DNA of 39,008 bases from Saprospiraceae bacterium (GCA_020630775.1 JAHDIN010000027.1:1-39008), one strand, 5' to 3'; positions 1 through 8,299 are shown, counted from the stretch's first letter. A program made the numbers and translations. Notes: generated by a model from the sequence alone, not told the origin.

Positions 1-56
1 GGTTTCACGGTTTCACGGTTTCACGGTTTCACGGTTTCACGGTTTCACGGTTTCAT
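1..56. repeat. 8-bp tandem repeat array, unit GGTTTCAC (7 units)
   Basis: Six perfect copies of GGTTTCAC are followed by a seventh ending in T. The array may continue beyond the left edge of the window. Eight is not a multiple of three, so reading frames through it only give low-complexity peptides. A second array of a related unit follows 48 bases later. The whole 1-324 stretch contains no credible gene; apart from the two arrays it is AT-rich leader DNA for the gene starting at 325. Confidence 0.95.
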
Positions 57-104
57 AAAAAATGTCCTTTGGTTAGATTTAGTTTCATTTGAATAAATAC
101 TATG

Positions 105-224
105 ACCAAGACGCCTTGACGCCTTGACTCCTCGACACCTTGATACCTTGATACCTTGACGCCTTGATACCTTGACGCCTTGACGCCTTGACACCTTGAC
201 ACCTTGACTCCTCGACACCTTGAC
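105..224. repeat. degenerate 8-bp tandem repeat array, unit RCCTTGAC (about 15 units)
   Basis: Fifteen contiguous octamers in register. The common forms are GCCTTGAC, ACCTTGAC and ACCTTGAT, with TCCTCGAC appearing twice (129-136 and 209-216) and ACCAAGAC as the degenerate first unit. Because variant units recur in patterns, the array probably grew by duplication of multi-unit blocks. Minus-strand open frames through it encode only Val-Lys-Val-Ser-Arg type repeats and are not genes. Confidence 0.93.
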
Positions 225-324
225 CCCAAATCCCCCCATTTCACCTTAAAAAAACCTTAATTGCTCTAAATAGCTCCATTTAATAGATCTTTTCATTGTA
301 ATTTTAAAATAAACAAGAATTATA

Positions 325-1914
325 ATGAGACTTTTCCTATTGGTACTTTCCTTTTCCTTTATTCCATTCATGGCTTCATCTCAAGTAAATTTTGCTGAAG
401 ACATCGCACCTATTATTTACAAGAATTGTTCAAACTGTCATCGAGAAGGTGAAATTGGACCATTTCCGTTAACCAATTATAATGAGGTTGCAGATAAGGC
501 ATTAACTATCAAAGCGGTAACACAATCAAGATATATGCCCCCATGGAAACCAGATCCGGATTATTCTAGCTTTTTAGAAGAGTCTCACATGAGTCAAGAA
601 GAGATTGATCTTATTGCAGAATGGGCTGACAATGGCGCTCCTAGAGGTGATATTACACTTGAGCCGGCATTCCCAGATTTTCCGGAAGGATCTTTACTCG
701 GCGAGCCAGATTTTGTTGTGTCGATGGCAGAAGCACATTTACACAGAGGCAACAATAGAGATTCGTATTATTATTTTGTTTTACCAACAGATTTTCCAGA
801 AGATAAAATAGTCAAAGCTGTAGAATTTAGGCCGGGTAATGCCAAGATTGTCCACCACGCATTGATATTTGAAGACACTAATGGCATAGCAAGAAATACA
901 GATGCTTCGACGCCAGAATATGGATTCTCATCCTTTGGTAGTTTTAACGGAGATGAAAACGATATTACATTTTTAAGAGGCAAGCAGTTTCCGCCTTACG
1001 CACCTGGCCAGAAAGCTATTCGATATCAAGAAGGACTCGGCCAAGTACTAAAAGCTGGAGCAGACTTAGCTGTTCAGATTCATTATGCACCTAGCCCAAC
1101 TGACGAATGGGATCAAAGTACCATCAACTTTTTCTTTGCTGACGATACGGAGCAGGTAGATCGTTTTGTAGATCAAGATATATTCCTTCCCTTACAACTT
1201 CCTGGAGGATTTTTCGGATTCATCATGCAACCCAATACAGAAAGAGAATTTATTGGCACATGGAGAATGAATGAAGACAGGAGTTTGGTAGGCATATTCC
1301 CTCACTCACACCTTTTAGGCAAAGAATGGGAAGCTTGGGTCGAACACACTGATGGATCAATTACTCCTTTGATTTCAATTCCAGATTGGGATTTCAACTG
1401 GCAAAGTCAATATTATTTTGATCGCTTTATAAAAGCAGAAGCTGGTTCAACTATTTATGCACGTGCCGTATACGACAATACAGTTAACAATCCAAATAAC
1501 CCAAGCAATCCACCTCAATTAGTTTTCTGGGGAGATAGAACGGAAGATGAAATGTTCTACATGCCGTTTTTATTCGTGCCCTACCAAACTGGTGACGAAG
1601 ACCTCGAATTCGGTACAACATCCACAGCCGATGTTGAATTAGATGAAGACAGATACCAAATCTACCCTATTACACCGAACCCTGTAGCGGACTACGTAAA
1701 GGTAGATTTTAATATGAAAAATGGCTCTGCTGTAAACATTGGCATCTATGACATTAATGGGAGATTGGTAAGAGCTTTAAGAGAAGGCGAATACTTTCAT
1801 ATCGGACAACATTCTATTTTCTTTAAATCGAATGCTCTAGAAAGTGGCATGTATTTCCTAAATATTAAAGGCAAGGACTTCAATTTAAGTCAGAAGATTA
1901 TTAAGGTAGATTAG
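325..1914 (+). CDS. secreted cytochrome c / copper type II monooxygenase-like protein with T9SS sorting domain
   Basis: 529 residues. A signal peptide (1-20, ending SSQ) is followed by a haem-attachment motif CSNCH (C35, C38, H39) and an MPPWKPDP motif. The central part resembles ascorbate-dependent copper type II monooxygenases (the peptidylglycine hydroxylating fold). HH at 177-178 with H253 (QIHY) match the CuH ligands. H327/H329 (PHSH) with M410 match the CuM ligands. The last ~80 residues, from IYPITPNP on, form a T9SS type A sorting domain, so the mature protein should be secreted or held at the cell surface. The substrate is unknown. The fusion of a c-type haem and a two-copper monooxygenase core suggests electrons are delivered by the haem, which is inference. 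It runs co-directionally with the lipoprotein gene 39 bases downstream. Confidence 0.85.
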   Translation: MRLFLLVLSFSFIPFMASSQVNFAEDIAPIIYKNCSNCHREGEIGPFPLTNYNEVADKALTIKAVTQSRYMPPWKPDPDYSSFLEESHMSQEEIDLIAEWADNGAPRGDITLEPAFPDFPEGSLLGEPDFVVSMAEAHLHRGNNRDSYYYFVLPTDFPEDKIVKAVEFRPGNAKIVHHALIFEDTNGIARNTDASTPEYGFSSFGSFNGDENDITFLRGKQFPPYAPGQKAIRYQEGLGQVLKAGADLAVQIHYAPSPTDEWDQSTINFFFADDTEQVDRFVDQDIFLPLQLPGGFFGFIMQPNTEREFIGTWRMNEDRSLVGIFPHSHLLGKEWEAWVEHTDGSITPLISIPDWDFNWQSQYYFDRFIKAEAGSTIYARAVYDNTVNNPNNPSNPPQLVFWGDRTEDEMFYMPFLFVPYQTGDEDLEFGTTSTADVELDEDRYQIYPITPNPVADYVKVDFNMKNGSAVNIGIYDINGRLVRALREGEYFHIGQHSIFFKSNALESGMYFLNIKGKDFNLSQKIIKVD

Positions 1915-1953
1915 GATTAAATCATCATACAATCATTATAGTTCAACACCATT

Positions 1954-2718
1954 ATGAAATCTTACTTCTATTTACTTTTATTGGCAGTTTTCTTTTCTTG
2001 TTCAGATGATGATCCAGAAACAAGCAACTTATCACAAAGACTCATGTGCTTAGAGGACGAGAGAGACATTCTTTTGCCCGAACCTGAATGCGACAATCTG
2101 AGTACTTCAGCATTCTTCTGCGAGCTTATTGAAGTAGGTGAATTTGATTTATTAGACTCGAGCAAGGAGTTTATGCCCTACGCATGTGAAGATACTGGCA
2201 CAACATATACATACCAAAATCCTGAGGGCGACTTACTAACACTTGAACAAACAGCTTTTAGTTTTATAAAGACCAGCAGTACGCTTCTCATTAATGATAG
2301 CTGCGAAAATGACACAATCAATAACAAAGGATTATGTATCATAGGCGAGAACATTTTTGTGAGCTTGAGATCAGACATCAGTCCATTGCAAATCCAAATC
2401 AGGCTCAAAGTATTACCTGATTTTGACATCAGTAATCTTGGTGGCGTTGGAGATTTTTTAGAAATCACAAGAAAGACAGGCCAGAATGCCTTCAGAAGAG
2501 ATATACAATTACTATTAGACCAACGAACACTCAATTTTGAACCAAGTCCATTGCAAGAGTTTTATGATACCATTATTTTAAATGGTCAAGAATTCAATAA
2601 TGTTTTTTCACAAGATATTTCAGTTATTACTTCTCCAACTTATAAGTATTACTACAACAAAGAAAGTGGTCTTGTGGGGTTTGAGGATTTGTTTGGTGTG
2701 ATTTGGGCGCGCATTTAA
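1954..2718 (+). CDS. hypothetical lipoprotein
   Basis: 254 residues. The N-terminus is a lipoprotein signal with the probable lipidated Cys at residue 16, followed at once by SDDDPE. An acidic patch right after the Cys is typical of Bacteroidota lipoproteins exported to the outer-membrane surface. The remaining sequence is Cys-containing and beta-rich in appearance, with no domain I recognise. It follows the copper monooxygenase-like gene by 39 bases and is probably co-transcribed with it. A role as a surface partner of that enzyme is only a guess from position. Confidence 0.75.
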   Translation: MKSYFYLLLLAVFFSCSDDDPETSNLSQRLMCLEDERDILLPEPECDNLSTSAFFCELIEVGEFDLLDSSKEFMPYACEDTGTTYTYQNPEGDLLTLEQTAFSFIKTSSTLLINDSCENDTINNKGLCIIGENIFVSLRSDISPLQIQIRLKVLPDFDISNLGGVGDFLEITRKTGQNAFRRDIQLLLDQRTLNFEPSPLQEFYDTIILNGQEFNNVFSQDISVITSPTYKYYYNKESGLVGFEDLFGVIWARI

Positions 2719-2789
2719 AAGGCTAAGGGAATATGGACTATGGTGTAGGGCATTGATCCAAATATTAAAATTATGATTGGAAAAAGTAT

Positions 2790-3839
2790 TTATTCACGCT
2801 CGTATGCTGCGATCAACATAATCATCTGATCATAACTTTTTATACCAGCTTGGACCCCATGCGATTTTAAATACGAGTCATATATCACATCTCTATACTT
2901 AGGCATCAAATCTTTATAATTAAGGATGTGTTGACGGATTGCTTTTAAATCAGCTACCAATTTAGGATTCAATGCCGCGTATTCATCTTGCCACGTATCT
3001 CTATGAAATCGCTTGTAATACTTTGCTAGATAGCGCCAATAAGCCAATTCACCACTATACTGGACAGCTAAATCATTGCTATTAATACAAGTTAGATAAG
3101 CTACGAAGTTGGCCTCACTCTCATCGGTAATTCCATAACCATGAGACATTTCATGAGCCATTGTAAAAGGGTGCTGCCGATAGTATAAACCTCTATCAAG
3201 ATGTCCTTCAAATGCGTGTGGAATATAAATACCAGAAGTCCTGAAATGCAATAATAAGCCGGGCCAAATTTTTCTTACTCTGACACGACCAATTGTTGGA
3301 ATACCCCATTCATCAAGCAAAGCCTCTTGTCGTATTCTAATGTCGTTTTCTTTTGGTTCTATAAAATCAATACTGTCTATTTGATTGAGCAAACCGTCTA
3401 ACTTAAGTGTCTGTTTTTTAAAAGCCTTGTCTATGTAAACTGAATCCACTTGAGCTTTTTGAAGTTCAAGACGCTCAGAAATTGTGGCTTGATTGTAATT
3501 GAAACCCCATAGCACATAAAACCAAATCAAGATCCAAATTATCGTATTAAGGACAGTTAGAATCCACCATTTTATAGAGCTTTGAGCATCTCGAAAAAAC
3601 CAATAAAAAAAGAGCGGAACAACGATATAAAGACAAGGGATGGGGATCAATCCGAGCGTATAATCATGCGTAACTCTGATAAATTGAAAGACAGCTTTGA
3701 AATAGATATTTTCGTAAAACCAAGGCCAAAGGCCGCACAGCCGATTCAATCCCAGAACCAGAGCTAAAATCAAGATCCCTTTAAGTAAAGGGATTCGAGA
3801 TACATTCGTAGATTTGCGCGAACTTTTTAACAAATACAT
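2790..3839 (-). CDS. DUF3810 family membrane zinc-metalloprotease-like protein
   Basis: The N-terminal third holds about three hydrophobic helices (around LLKGILILALVLGL, PCLYIVVPLFFYWFF and LTVLNTIIWILIWFYVLW). A soluble domain follows with HEMSH and, shortly after, ESEANF. This is the HExxH plus downstream Glu pattern of the DUF3810 family, which is widespread in Bacteroidota and of unknown substrate. The open frame extends to 3890, but that start would overlap the divergent thioredoxin gene. I prefer the ATG at 3839, 17 codons in, just before MYLLKSS. It converges on the lipoprotein gene with 71 bases between the stop codons. Confidence 0.85.
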   Translation of the reverse strand: MYLLKSSRKSTNVSRIPLLKGILILALVLGLNRLCGLWPWFYENIYFKAVFQFIRVTHDYTLGLIPIPCLYIVVPLFFYWFFRDAQSSIKWWILTVLNTIIWILIWFYVLWGFNYNQATISERLELQKAQVDSVYIDKAFKKQTLKLDGLLNQIDSIDFIEPKENDIRIRQEALLDEWGIPTIGRVRVRKIWPGLLLHFRTSGIYIPHAFEGHLDRGLYYRQHPFTMAHEMSHGYGITDESEANFVAYLTCINSNDLAVQYSGELAYWRYLAKYYKRFHRDTWQDEYAALNPKLVADLKAIRQHILNYKDLMPKYRDVIYDSYLKSHGVQAGIKSYDQMIMLIAAYERE

Positions 3840-3883
3840 CCGTTTACTAAAACGATAACATAAAGAAATTAAATATTTACAAA

Positions 3884-4201
3884 ATGGCATTTGAATTTAC
3901 TGACACAAATTTCCAAGAATCTGCATTACAGTCTGACAAATTAGTAGTTGTCGACTTTTGGGCAGAATGGTGTGGACCATGCAGAATGGTCAGTCCGATT
4001 ATTGATGAGTTATCTAAAGAATATGAAGGCAAAGCCGTAGTTGGGAAAGTTGATGTCGACAGTCAAAGCAGTGTTTCTATGAAATACGGCGTAAGAAGCA
4101 TCCCTACAATTCTTTTAATCAAGAATGGTGAAGTTGTTGACAAACATGTGGGTGCAATCACTAAATCTGCATTAGAAGAGAAAATGGCCGCTCATATTTA
4201 A
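3884..4201 (+). CDS. trxA: thioredoxin
   Basis: 105 residues, the standard length for a cytoplasmic thioredoxin. The active site WCGPC (C30, C33) and the cis-proline segment SIPTIL are intact, and there is no signal peptide. It is a general disulfide reductase for ribonucleotide reductase, peroxiredoxins and other targets. It is transcribed alone: divergent from the DUF3810 gene, and followed 37 bases later by a strong hairpin terminator. Confidence 0.97.
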   Translation: MAFEFTDTNFQESALQSDKLVVVDFWAEWCGPCRMVSPIIDELSKEYEGKAVVGKVDVDSQSSVSMKYGVRSIPTILLIKNGEVVDKHVGAITKSALEEKMAAHI

Positions 4202-4237
4202 TAATTGGCATTAATCTCGGATTTTTAAGATATTACA

Positions 4238-4266
4238 GCTCCTAATGATACATTAGGGGCTTTTTT
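4238..4266 (+). terminator. rho-independent terminator of trxA
   Basis: A 10-bp stem, GCTCCTAATG paired with CATTAGGGGC (one G-T pair), has an ATA loop and is followed directly by six T residues. It lies between thioredoxin and the DUF58 gene and would isolate thioredoxin transcription from the next operon. Confidence 0.9.
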
Positions 4267-4285
4267 AATTTAATGATGAATCTGG

Positions 4286-5209
4286 ATGAGTTTTTTTGAC
4301 AATTTTGACCTTAAGCAACTTGAAAATTTAGAGCTATTAGCCAAGCAAGTTGTAGAAGGTTTTATCATAGGACTGCATAAAAGTCCATTCCATGGTTTTT
4401 CAGTTGAATTTGCTGAGCACCGCATTTACAACCCAGGAGAATCCACAAAAAATGTAGATTGGAAGGTCTACGCCAGATCAGATAAATTATTTACCAAGAA
4501 ATACGAAGAGGAAACCAATTTGAGAGCCCAATTGGTTATCGACACTTCATCTTCCATGTACTTCCCAAAGAATGACGATTCATTGAAGGTAAACAAACTT
4601 CAATTTAGTGCTTTAGCTGCCGCTTCTTTAATGAATCTATTAAGGAAACAAAGGGATGCTTTTGGATTAAGCCTTTTTGACGAGACTGTTAAAATACATA
4701 CGAAAGCTAAATCTTCAACTACTCATTACAGACTTCTTCTCTCCTACTTAGATCAATTGATTAATGACAAAGTAGACAACAAAAAAACATCTGTCGTAGA
4801 TACCTTACACCAGATCGCAGAAAACATCCATAAAAGATCTTTAGTCTTTATTTTCAGTGATATGCTGGACAATACGGATCAACATGAAGAAATGTTTTCA
4901 GCATTACAGCACTTAAAATACAACAAGCACGAGGTCGTCTTATTCCATGTTATGGACAAGCGATATGAAGAGCAATTTGAATTCTCTAATAGACCTCATG
5001 AGTTTATAGATATGGAATCCGGAGAACGTATAAAACTTGAATCTAACAGAGTGAAAGCCTTTTACCAAGAAAAAGTCTCGGCATTCAAAGAGGCTCTAAA
5101 AATCAAATGCCTTCAATACCGTATCGACATGATTGATGCGGATATTAGGAAAGGATTTCACCCTATCTTAGAAACCTATTTAGTAAAGCGAAAAAAGATG
5201 CGCATATAA
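4286..5209 (+). CDS. DUF58 domain protein (VWA-like)
   Basis: 307 residues with no signal peptide or membrane span. The N-terminal part carries the DUF58 signature (HRIYNPGESTKNVDW, then ARSDKLFTKKYEEE). The sequence DTSSSM that follows matches the metal-ion-dependent adhesion site of von Willebrand A-like folds. DUF58 proteins usually sit beside MoxR ATPases; no MoxR gene is visible here. The stop codon overlaps the next start by one base (TAATG), so translation with the polyphosphate kinase is probably coupled. Confidence 0.9.
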   Translation: MSFFDNFDLKQLENLELLAKQVVEGFIIGLHKSPFHGFSVEFAEHRIYNPGESTKNVDWKVYARSDKLFTKKYEEETNLRAQLVIDTSSSMYFPKNDDSLKVNKLQFSALAAASLMNLLRKQRDAFGLSLFDETVKIHTKAKSSTTHYRLLLSYLDQLINDKVDNKKTSVVDTLHQIAENIHKRSLVFIFSDMLDNTDQHEEMFSALQHLKYNKHEVVLFHVMDKRYEEQFEFSNRPHEFIDMESGERIKLESNRVKAFYQEKVSAFKEALKIKCLQYRIDMIDADIRKGFHPILETYLVKRKKMRI

Positions 5210-5985
5210 TGAAGAGGAAAGAAATTATCATTTCAAAGCTTCCAACTAAAGCACCGAAAGACTTAGATAAAAAAGTCATTAAAAAAGAAACTGAAAAGCT
5301 CGCAGAACGCATCAAAGAGTTGGTTACAATTATGTATGCCAACAAGAATCATTCAGTGCTTGTTGTTCTCCAAGGCATGGACTCAAGTGGTAAAGATGGC
5401 GTCTCTAGAAACGTATTTAGCAAAGTCAGTCCAACCATGGTAAGTGCTTATTCATTTAAGAAACCTACGGACGACGAATTTGCTCATGATTTCCTTTGGA
5501 GAGCGCATAAACAAACACCTGCTAAAGGTGAAGTCAAGATCTTTGTAAGATCACACTATGAAGACATTCTCATACAACGCGTACACAAATGGATCGATTC
5601 GAAACGTGTGACGGCTAGAATAGAAGCCATAAATGCATTCGAAAAGAACTTAGCCATTGATAATAACACTATCGTTTTAAAATTCTTTTTAAATCTTTCA
5701 AAAGCAAGACAAAAAGAAAAATTACTAGAACGCATTGAAGTTCCAGAAAAGAACTACAAACATAATGACGGCGATTGGGAAGAGAGAAAGCATTGGCGCA
5801 AGTACATGAACGCTTACCAAGATGCTCTTAACCGATCCGAAATACCATGGATACCAGTACCTGCGGACCAAAGATGGTATAGAAACTATTTTGTTGCCAA
5901 GCATGTAGTAGAAAGACTGGAAGCCCTTAAAGAAAAGTTTCCCGTACTATCTGAAAAGCCGCAAATCGATTTCGACAATGCCTAA
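5209..5985 (+). CDS. ppk2: polyphosphate kinase 2 family protein
   Basis: 258 residues. The Walker A motif GMDSSGKDG is at 56-64 and the Walker B/lid-proximal motif FVRSHYEDIL at 111-120. The RSHYED form resembles PPK2 class III enzymes, which phosphorylate AMP and ADP at the expense of polyphosphate; the class assignment is inference. The protein is cytoplasmic. It is the middle gene of a tight operon, overlapping DUF58 by one base and the S4 gene by eight. That links nucleotide/polyphosphate metabolism with a ribosome-recycling-type RNA-binding protein. Confidence 0.92.
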   Translation: MKRKEIIISKLPTKAPKDLDKKVIKKETEKLAERIKELVTIMYANKNHSVLVVLQGMDSSGKDGVSRNVFSKVSPTMVSAYSFKKPTDDEFAHDFLWRAHKQTPAKGEVKIFVRSHYEDILIQRVHKWIDSKRVTARIEAINAFEKNLAIDNNTIVLKFFLNLSKARQKEKLLERIEVPEKNYKHNDGDWEERKHWRKYMNAYQDALNRSEIPWIPVPADQRWYRNYFVAKHVVERLEALKEKFPVLSEKPQIDFDNA

Positions 5986-6394
5986 AGACCGCATGCGTAT
6001 TGACAAGTGGTTATGGTGTGTTAGAATCTTTAAGTCGCGCACCAAAGCCACCAATGCTTGCAAAAAAGGCAACGTCAAATTTGGGGACAATTCCTTAAAA
6101 CCTTCTGCATTGATCAGTCCTGGTCAAACCATTTTTATTAAAAAAGATGGATTTAGATTGGAGTTTAAGATCGTTGATCTTCTAGACAGACGTGTATCTG
6201 CTACCCTAGCACAACCTTGTTATGAAAACATCACCCCTGAAGCGGAACTTAATAAATTCAAAAATTGGTACATTGGAAAAGCACCAGCTGAATTTCGACA
6301 AAAAGGTGCCGGCAGACCTACCAAACGTGAACGTAGAGAACTTGATGAATTTAAAGATGAGATTTATCTAGACGAATGGTTTGGGAAGGAATGA
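5978..6394 (+). CDS. S4 domain RNA-binding protein (Hsp15/HslR-like)
   Basis: 138 residues. The S4 RNA-binding motif is at the N-terminus (MRIDKWLWCVRIFKSRTKA), followed by the beta-strand part of the domain and a basic C-terminal tail (GAGRPTKRERREL). This is the layout of Hsp15, which binds 50S subunits carrying stalled nascent chains. The eight-base overlap with the polyphosphate kinase supports co-expression. An octamer repeat array starts seven bases after its stop. Confidence 0.9.
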   Translation: MPKDRMRIDKWLWCVRIFKSRTKATNACKKGNVKFGDNSLKPSALISPGQTIFIKKDGFRLEFKIVDLLDRRVSATLAQPCYENITPEAELNKFKNWYIGKAPAEFRQKGAGRPTKRERRELDEFKDEIYLDEWFGKE

Positions 6395-6401
6395 TTTTCT
6401 A

Positions 6402-6445
6402 GGTTTCACGGCTTCACGGCTTCACGGCTTCACGGCTTCACGGTT
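6402..6445. repeat. 8-bp tandem repeat array, GGTTTCAC then GGCTTCAC x4
   Basis: One GGTTTCAC unit, identical to the array at the left edge of the window, is followed by four perfect GGCTTCAC units and a partial GGTT. It sits just behind the stop codon of the S4 gene. This ties the 5.5-kb-distant arrays into one repeat family. Confidence 0.93.
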
Positions 6446-6512
6446 AAGTTGACATTAGTGATTTTCATTACCAAATCGATTTAAAAAATCTTTTCCTCAA
6501 CTACTATAGTCA

Positions 6513-6550
6513 GCTCCAGAGTAGCTTAAGATAATTAGCTCTAGGGGAGC
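6513..6550. other. imperfect inverted repeat in leader of the following gene
   Basis: GCTCCAGAG at 6513-6521 can pair with CTCT (6539-6542) and GGAGC (6546-6550), leaving a 3-base bulge and a 17-base loop. It lies 40-77 bases upstream of the start at 6590 and has no T-tract, so it is not a terminator. It could be a leader structure or an operator; the evidence is weak. Confidence 0.25.
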
Positions 6551-6589
6551 GACATATAATTCTAACAAAACTCTTCGTTATAAGATAAG

Positions 6590-7795
6590 ATGAAACTTAA
6601 AACGCTTACGCTTGTATTCTTATATTTCCTTTCACTAAGCTCTCTTTTGGGTCAGCAAATCTTGGAAGGGCAAATCCAAGACTCTAATGGAGCATCGGTG
6701 GCATTTGCACATATCTTTTTCTTGAACCAACAATCTGGAGGTGCAACCAGCAACGAGTTAGGTCAATTTAAATTAAATATTTCGAAAGAAAATCATTCAG
6801 ACAGTCTTGTCATTTCAGCTTTAGGATACAAGACCTTAACTATCGCTTATACCGACTTAGATCTTTCCAATGCTTCATTTACAATTAAATCATCTTCGGT
6901 CTTACTTAATGAAATCGAAATAATTAGCGATACGTATCTGAGATATCTACTAAAAGAAGCCATTAAAAACATTCCGAATAACTATCCTAATTCTAAGCAC
7001 TATCAAAAAGCGTACTATCAAAATTATACTATCTCCGATACTGTATACTCAGAAATGATTGAAGCCGATATCTTATCGATTAATCATGGCTATGGGAAAA
7101 GCAAATACAAAAATGATGTTTACTTGAGAGAGCTGCGCAAAACAGAAGATAACAGAAATTTGCCTAATCGCTTAAGAAGTGATAGAAATGCGATCATGCA
7201 CACGATCGGACAAAATCCTTTATTCATGCGCACTTTTTCGCGATTTGGAAAATGGAAATCCCTGACTGAGTTTGAATCTGAAATTGATAAAATCGAGAAC
7301 ATTTCGGTTGTACAAGAATATACCTTAGGCAACGATACGATTATGACACTCAAGGTAGACGACCCTTTCTTCAGACTATCAAAAAATGATGAACTATTAA
7401 TTTATTCATTAATCAGTATCAACAAAACGGACAAAGCTATTGTCAAATGTTTGTATGGAGATAAATGGTCCAAGAAGGATGACTTTACAGAAATCGAATT
7501 TCGAAAAATCAATGGCTTATACTACCCCGCCTATATAAGATACGTTTTTGACATACAGTACAATAAGGAAACTAATTCCCATTATACTTCCCATACTATT
7601 TTGTTCTATGACACCTTTGAAGCTGACAAGTTTTTAGAAAAAAACAATAAAGGGAAGAAGTTAAAAATCGACAATAATATAAGATCATATAAAACATCAG
7701 ATGACGCCTCCTTTTGGGACAATTATACCGTTTCTTATCAATTACCCGCAACCAGTATCTTAAGATCAAAAACAAACAAAGCAAAACACCCTTAA
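6590..7795 (+). CDS. exported protein with carboxypeptidase-like regulatory domain
   Basis: 401 residues with a signal peptide ending LLGQ. Residues ~22-110 look like a carboxypeptidase D regulatory-like beta-sandwich (GQIQDSNGASVAFAHIFF, then GATSNELGQFKL and ISALGYKT). This is the module found at the N-terminus of TonB receptors and many exported Bacteroidota proteins. The remaining ~290 residues are unassigned and lack a T9SS tail. They may be the periplasmic part of an outer-membrane assembly related to DUF5686-type proteins, which are longer. It stands alone between two octamer arrays. Confidence 0.8.
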   Translation: MKLKTLTLVFLYFLSLSSLLGQQILEGQIQDSNGASVAFAHIFFLNQQSGGATSNELGQFKLNISKENHSDSLVISALGYKTLTIAYTDLDLSNASFTIKSSSVLLNEIEIISDTYLRYLLKEAIKNIPNNYPNSKHYQKAYYQNYTISDTVYSEMIEADILSINHGYGKSKYKNDVYLRELRKTEDNRNLPNRLRSDRNAIMHTIGQNPLFMRTFSRFGKWKSLTEFESEIDKIENISVVQEYTLGNDTIMTLKVDDPFFRLSKNDELLIYSLISINKTDKAIVKCLYGDKWSKKDDFTEIEFRKINGLYYPAYIRYVFDIQYNKETNSHYTSHTILFYDTFEADKFLEKNNKGKKLKIDNNIRSYKTSDDASFWDNYTVSYQLPATSILRSKTNKAKHP

Positions 7796-7803
7796 AAAAT
7801 CTA

Positions 7804-7867
7804 AGGTTCCCGATTAAACCGAGTCACCGAGCCACCGAGTCACCGTGCGACGTCTAAGTGGGAACCT
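7804..7867. repeat. octamer array (ACCGAGTC-type, 4 units) enclosed by 8-bp inverted repeats
   Basis: Units ACCGAGTC, ACCGAGCC, ACCGAGTC and the decayed ACCGTGCG occupy 7818-7849. They are bracketed by AGGTTCCC (7804-7811) and its exact complement GGGAACCT (7860-7867). The segment is markedly richer in GC than its surroundings and lies between two convergent genes. The inverted repeat could act as a bidirectional terminator or be the end of a small mobile repeat; no T-tract follows. Confidence 0.75.
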
Positions 7868-7921
7868 GCGACCAAAGTTCCGATTGAAAACATTGGACTA
7901 CGTCGTGGAGCCCCCGATCCC

Positions 7922-8290
7922 TTACTCTCCATGCACCTTAATCCATTCAACTTGATTTGTATTTTCATCCATCTTGAAGACAAGCGAAGATGTCTTTAAT
8001 GGCCAAAAACCAAGCCTTGATTGAGATATTTGATAATACAGATATTGTTTATTAATTCTATCTGGTTGACCCAATGCAGCAATCAATTCATCCTTATTTA
8101 AAGTCCTGAGGCTATCACTTAAAAGCAAAGCCTTATAAAGTTGGGGTCTATATGGATAGCTATGCCCATCCGAAATACGCCACTTATCTAAAGAAGATAT
8201 AGGAATTTGTTTTTGAAGAGCCTTATCATTTGTGCATTGGGTACAAACCACTAGACCTGTTACCAATAAAACTTGAAGAAACTTTTGCAA
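7922..8290 (-). CDS. hypothetical exported protein (possible lipoprotein)
   Basis: 122 residues. The hydrophobic N-terminus contains two Cys (VVCTQCTN). Neither is in a canonical lipobox, so lipidation is doubtful. The C-terminal half, with DELIAALGQPDRI, loosely resembles small BamE/OmlA-type folds in which a helix precedes a GxPD turn; that is only a resemblance. It lies nine bases downstream of the hydroxyacyl-CoA dehydrogenase gene on the same strand, so it is likely its operon partner. Confidence 0.65.
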   Translation of the reverse strand: MQKFLQVLLVTGLVVCTQCTNDKALQKQIPISSLDKWRISDGHSYPYRPQLYKALLLSDSLRTLNKDELIAALGQPDRINKQYLYYQISQSRLGFWPLKTSSLVFKMDENTNQVEWIKVHGE

Positions 8291-8299
8291 AATGAATAA

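Noticed and set aside
1-224. CRISPR array
   Set aside because: Units are 8 bp and contiguous, with no spacers and no cas genes in the window.
45-244. Two minus-strand open frames of 63-64 codons with VKVSRRQG-type repeats
   Set aside because: They are translations of the 8-bp tandem array in two frames; low complexity, no start context, and the unit length is not a multiple of three.
3840-3890. Longer N-terminus for the DUF3810 protein starting at 3890
   Set aside because: It would overlap the start of the divergent thioredoxin gene; the Met at 3839 gives a normal N-terminus before the first membrane helix.
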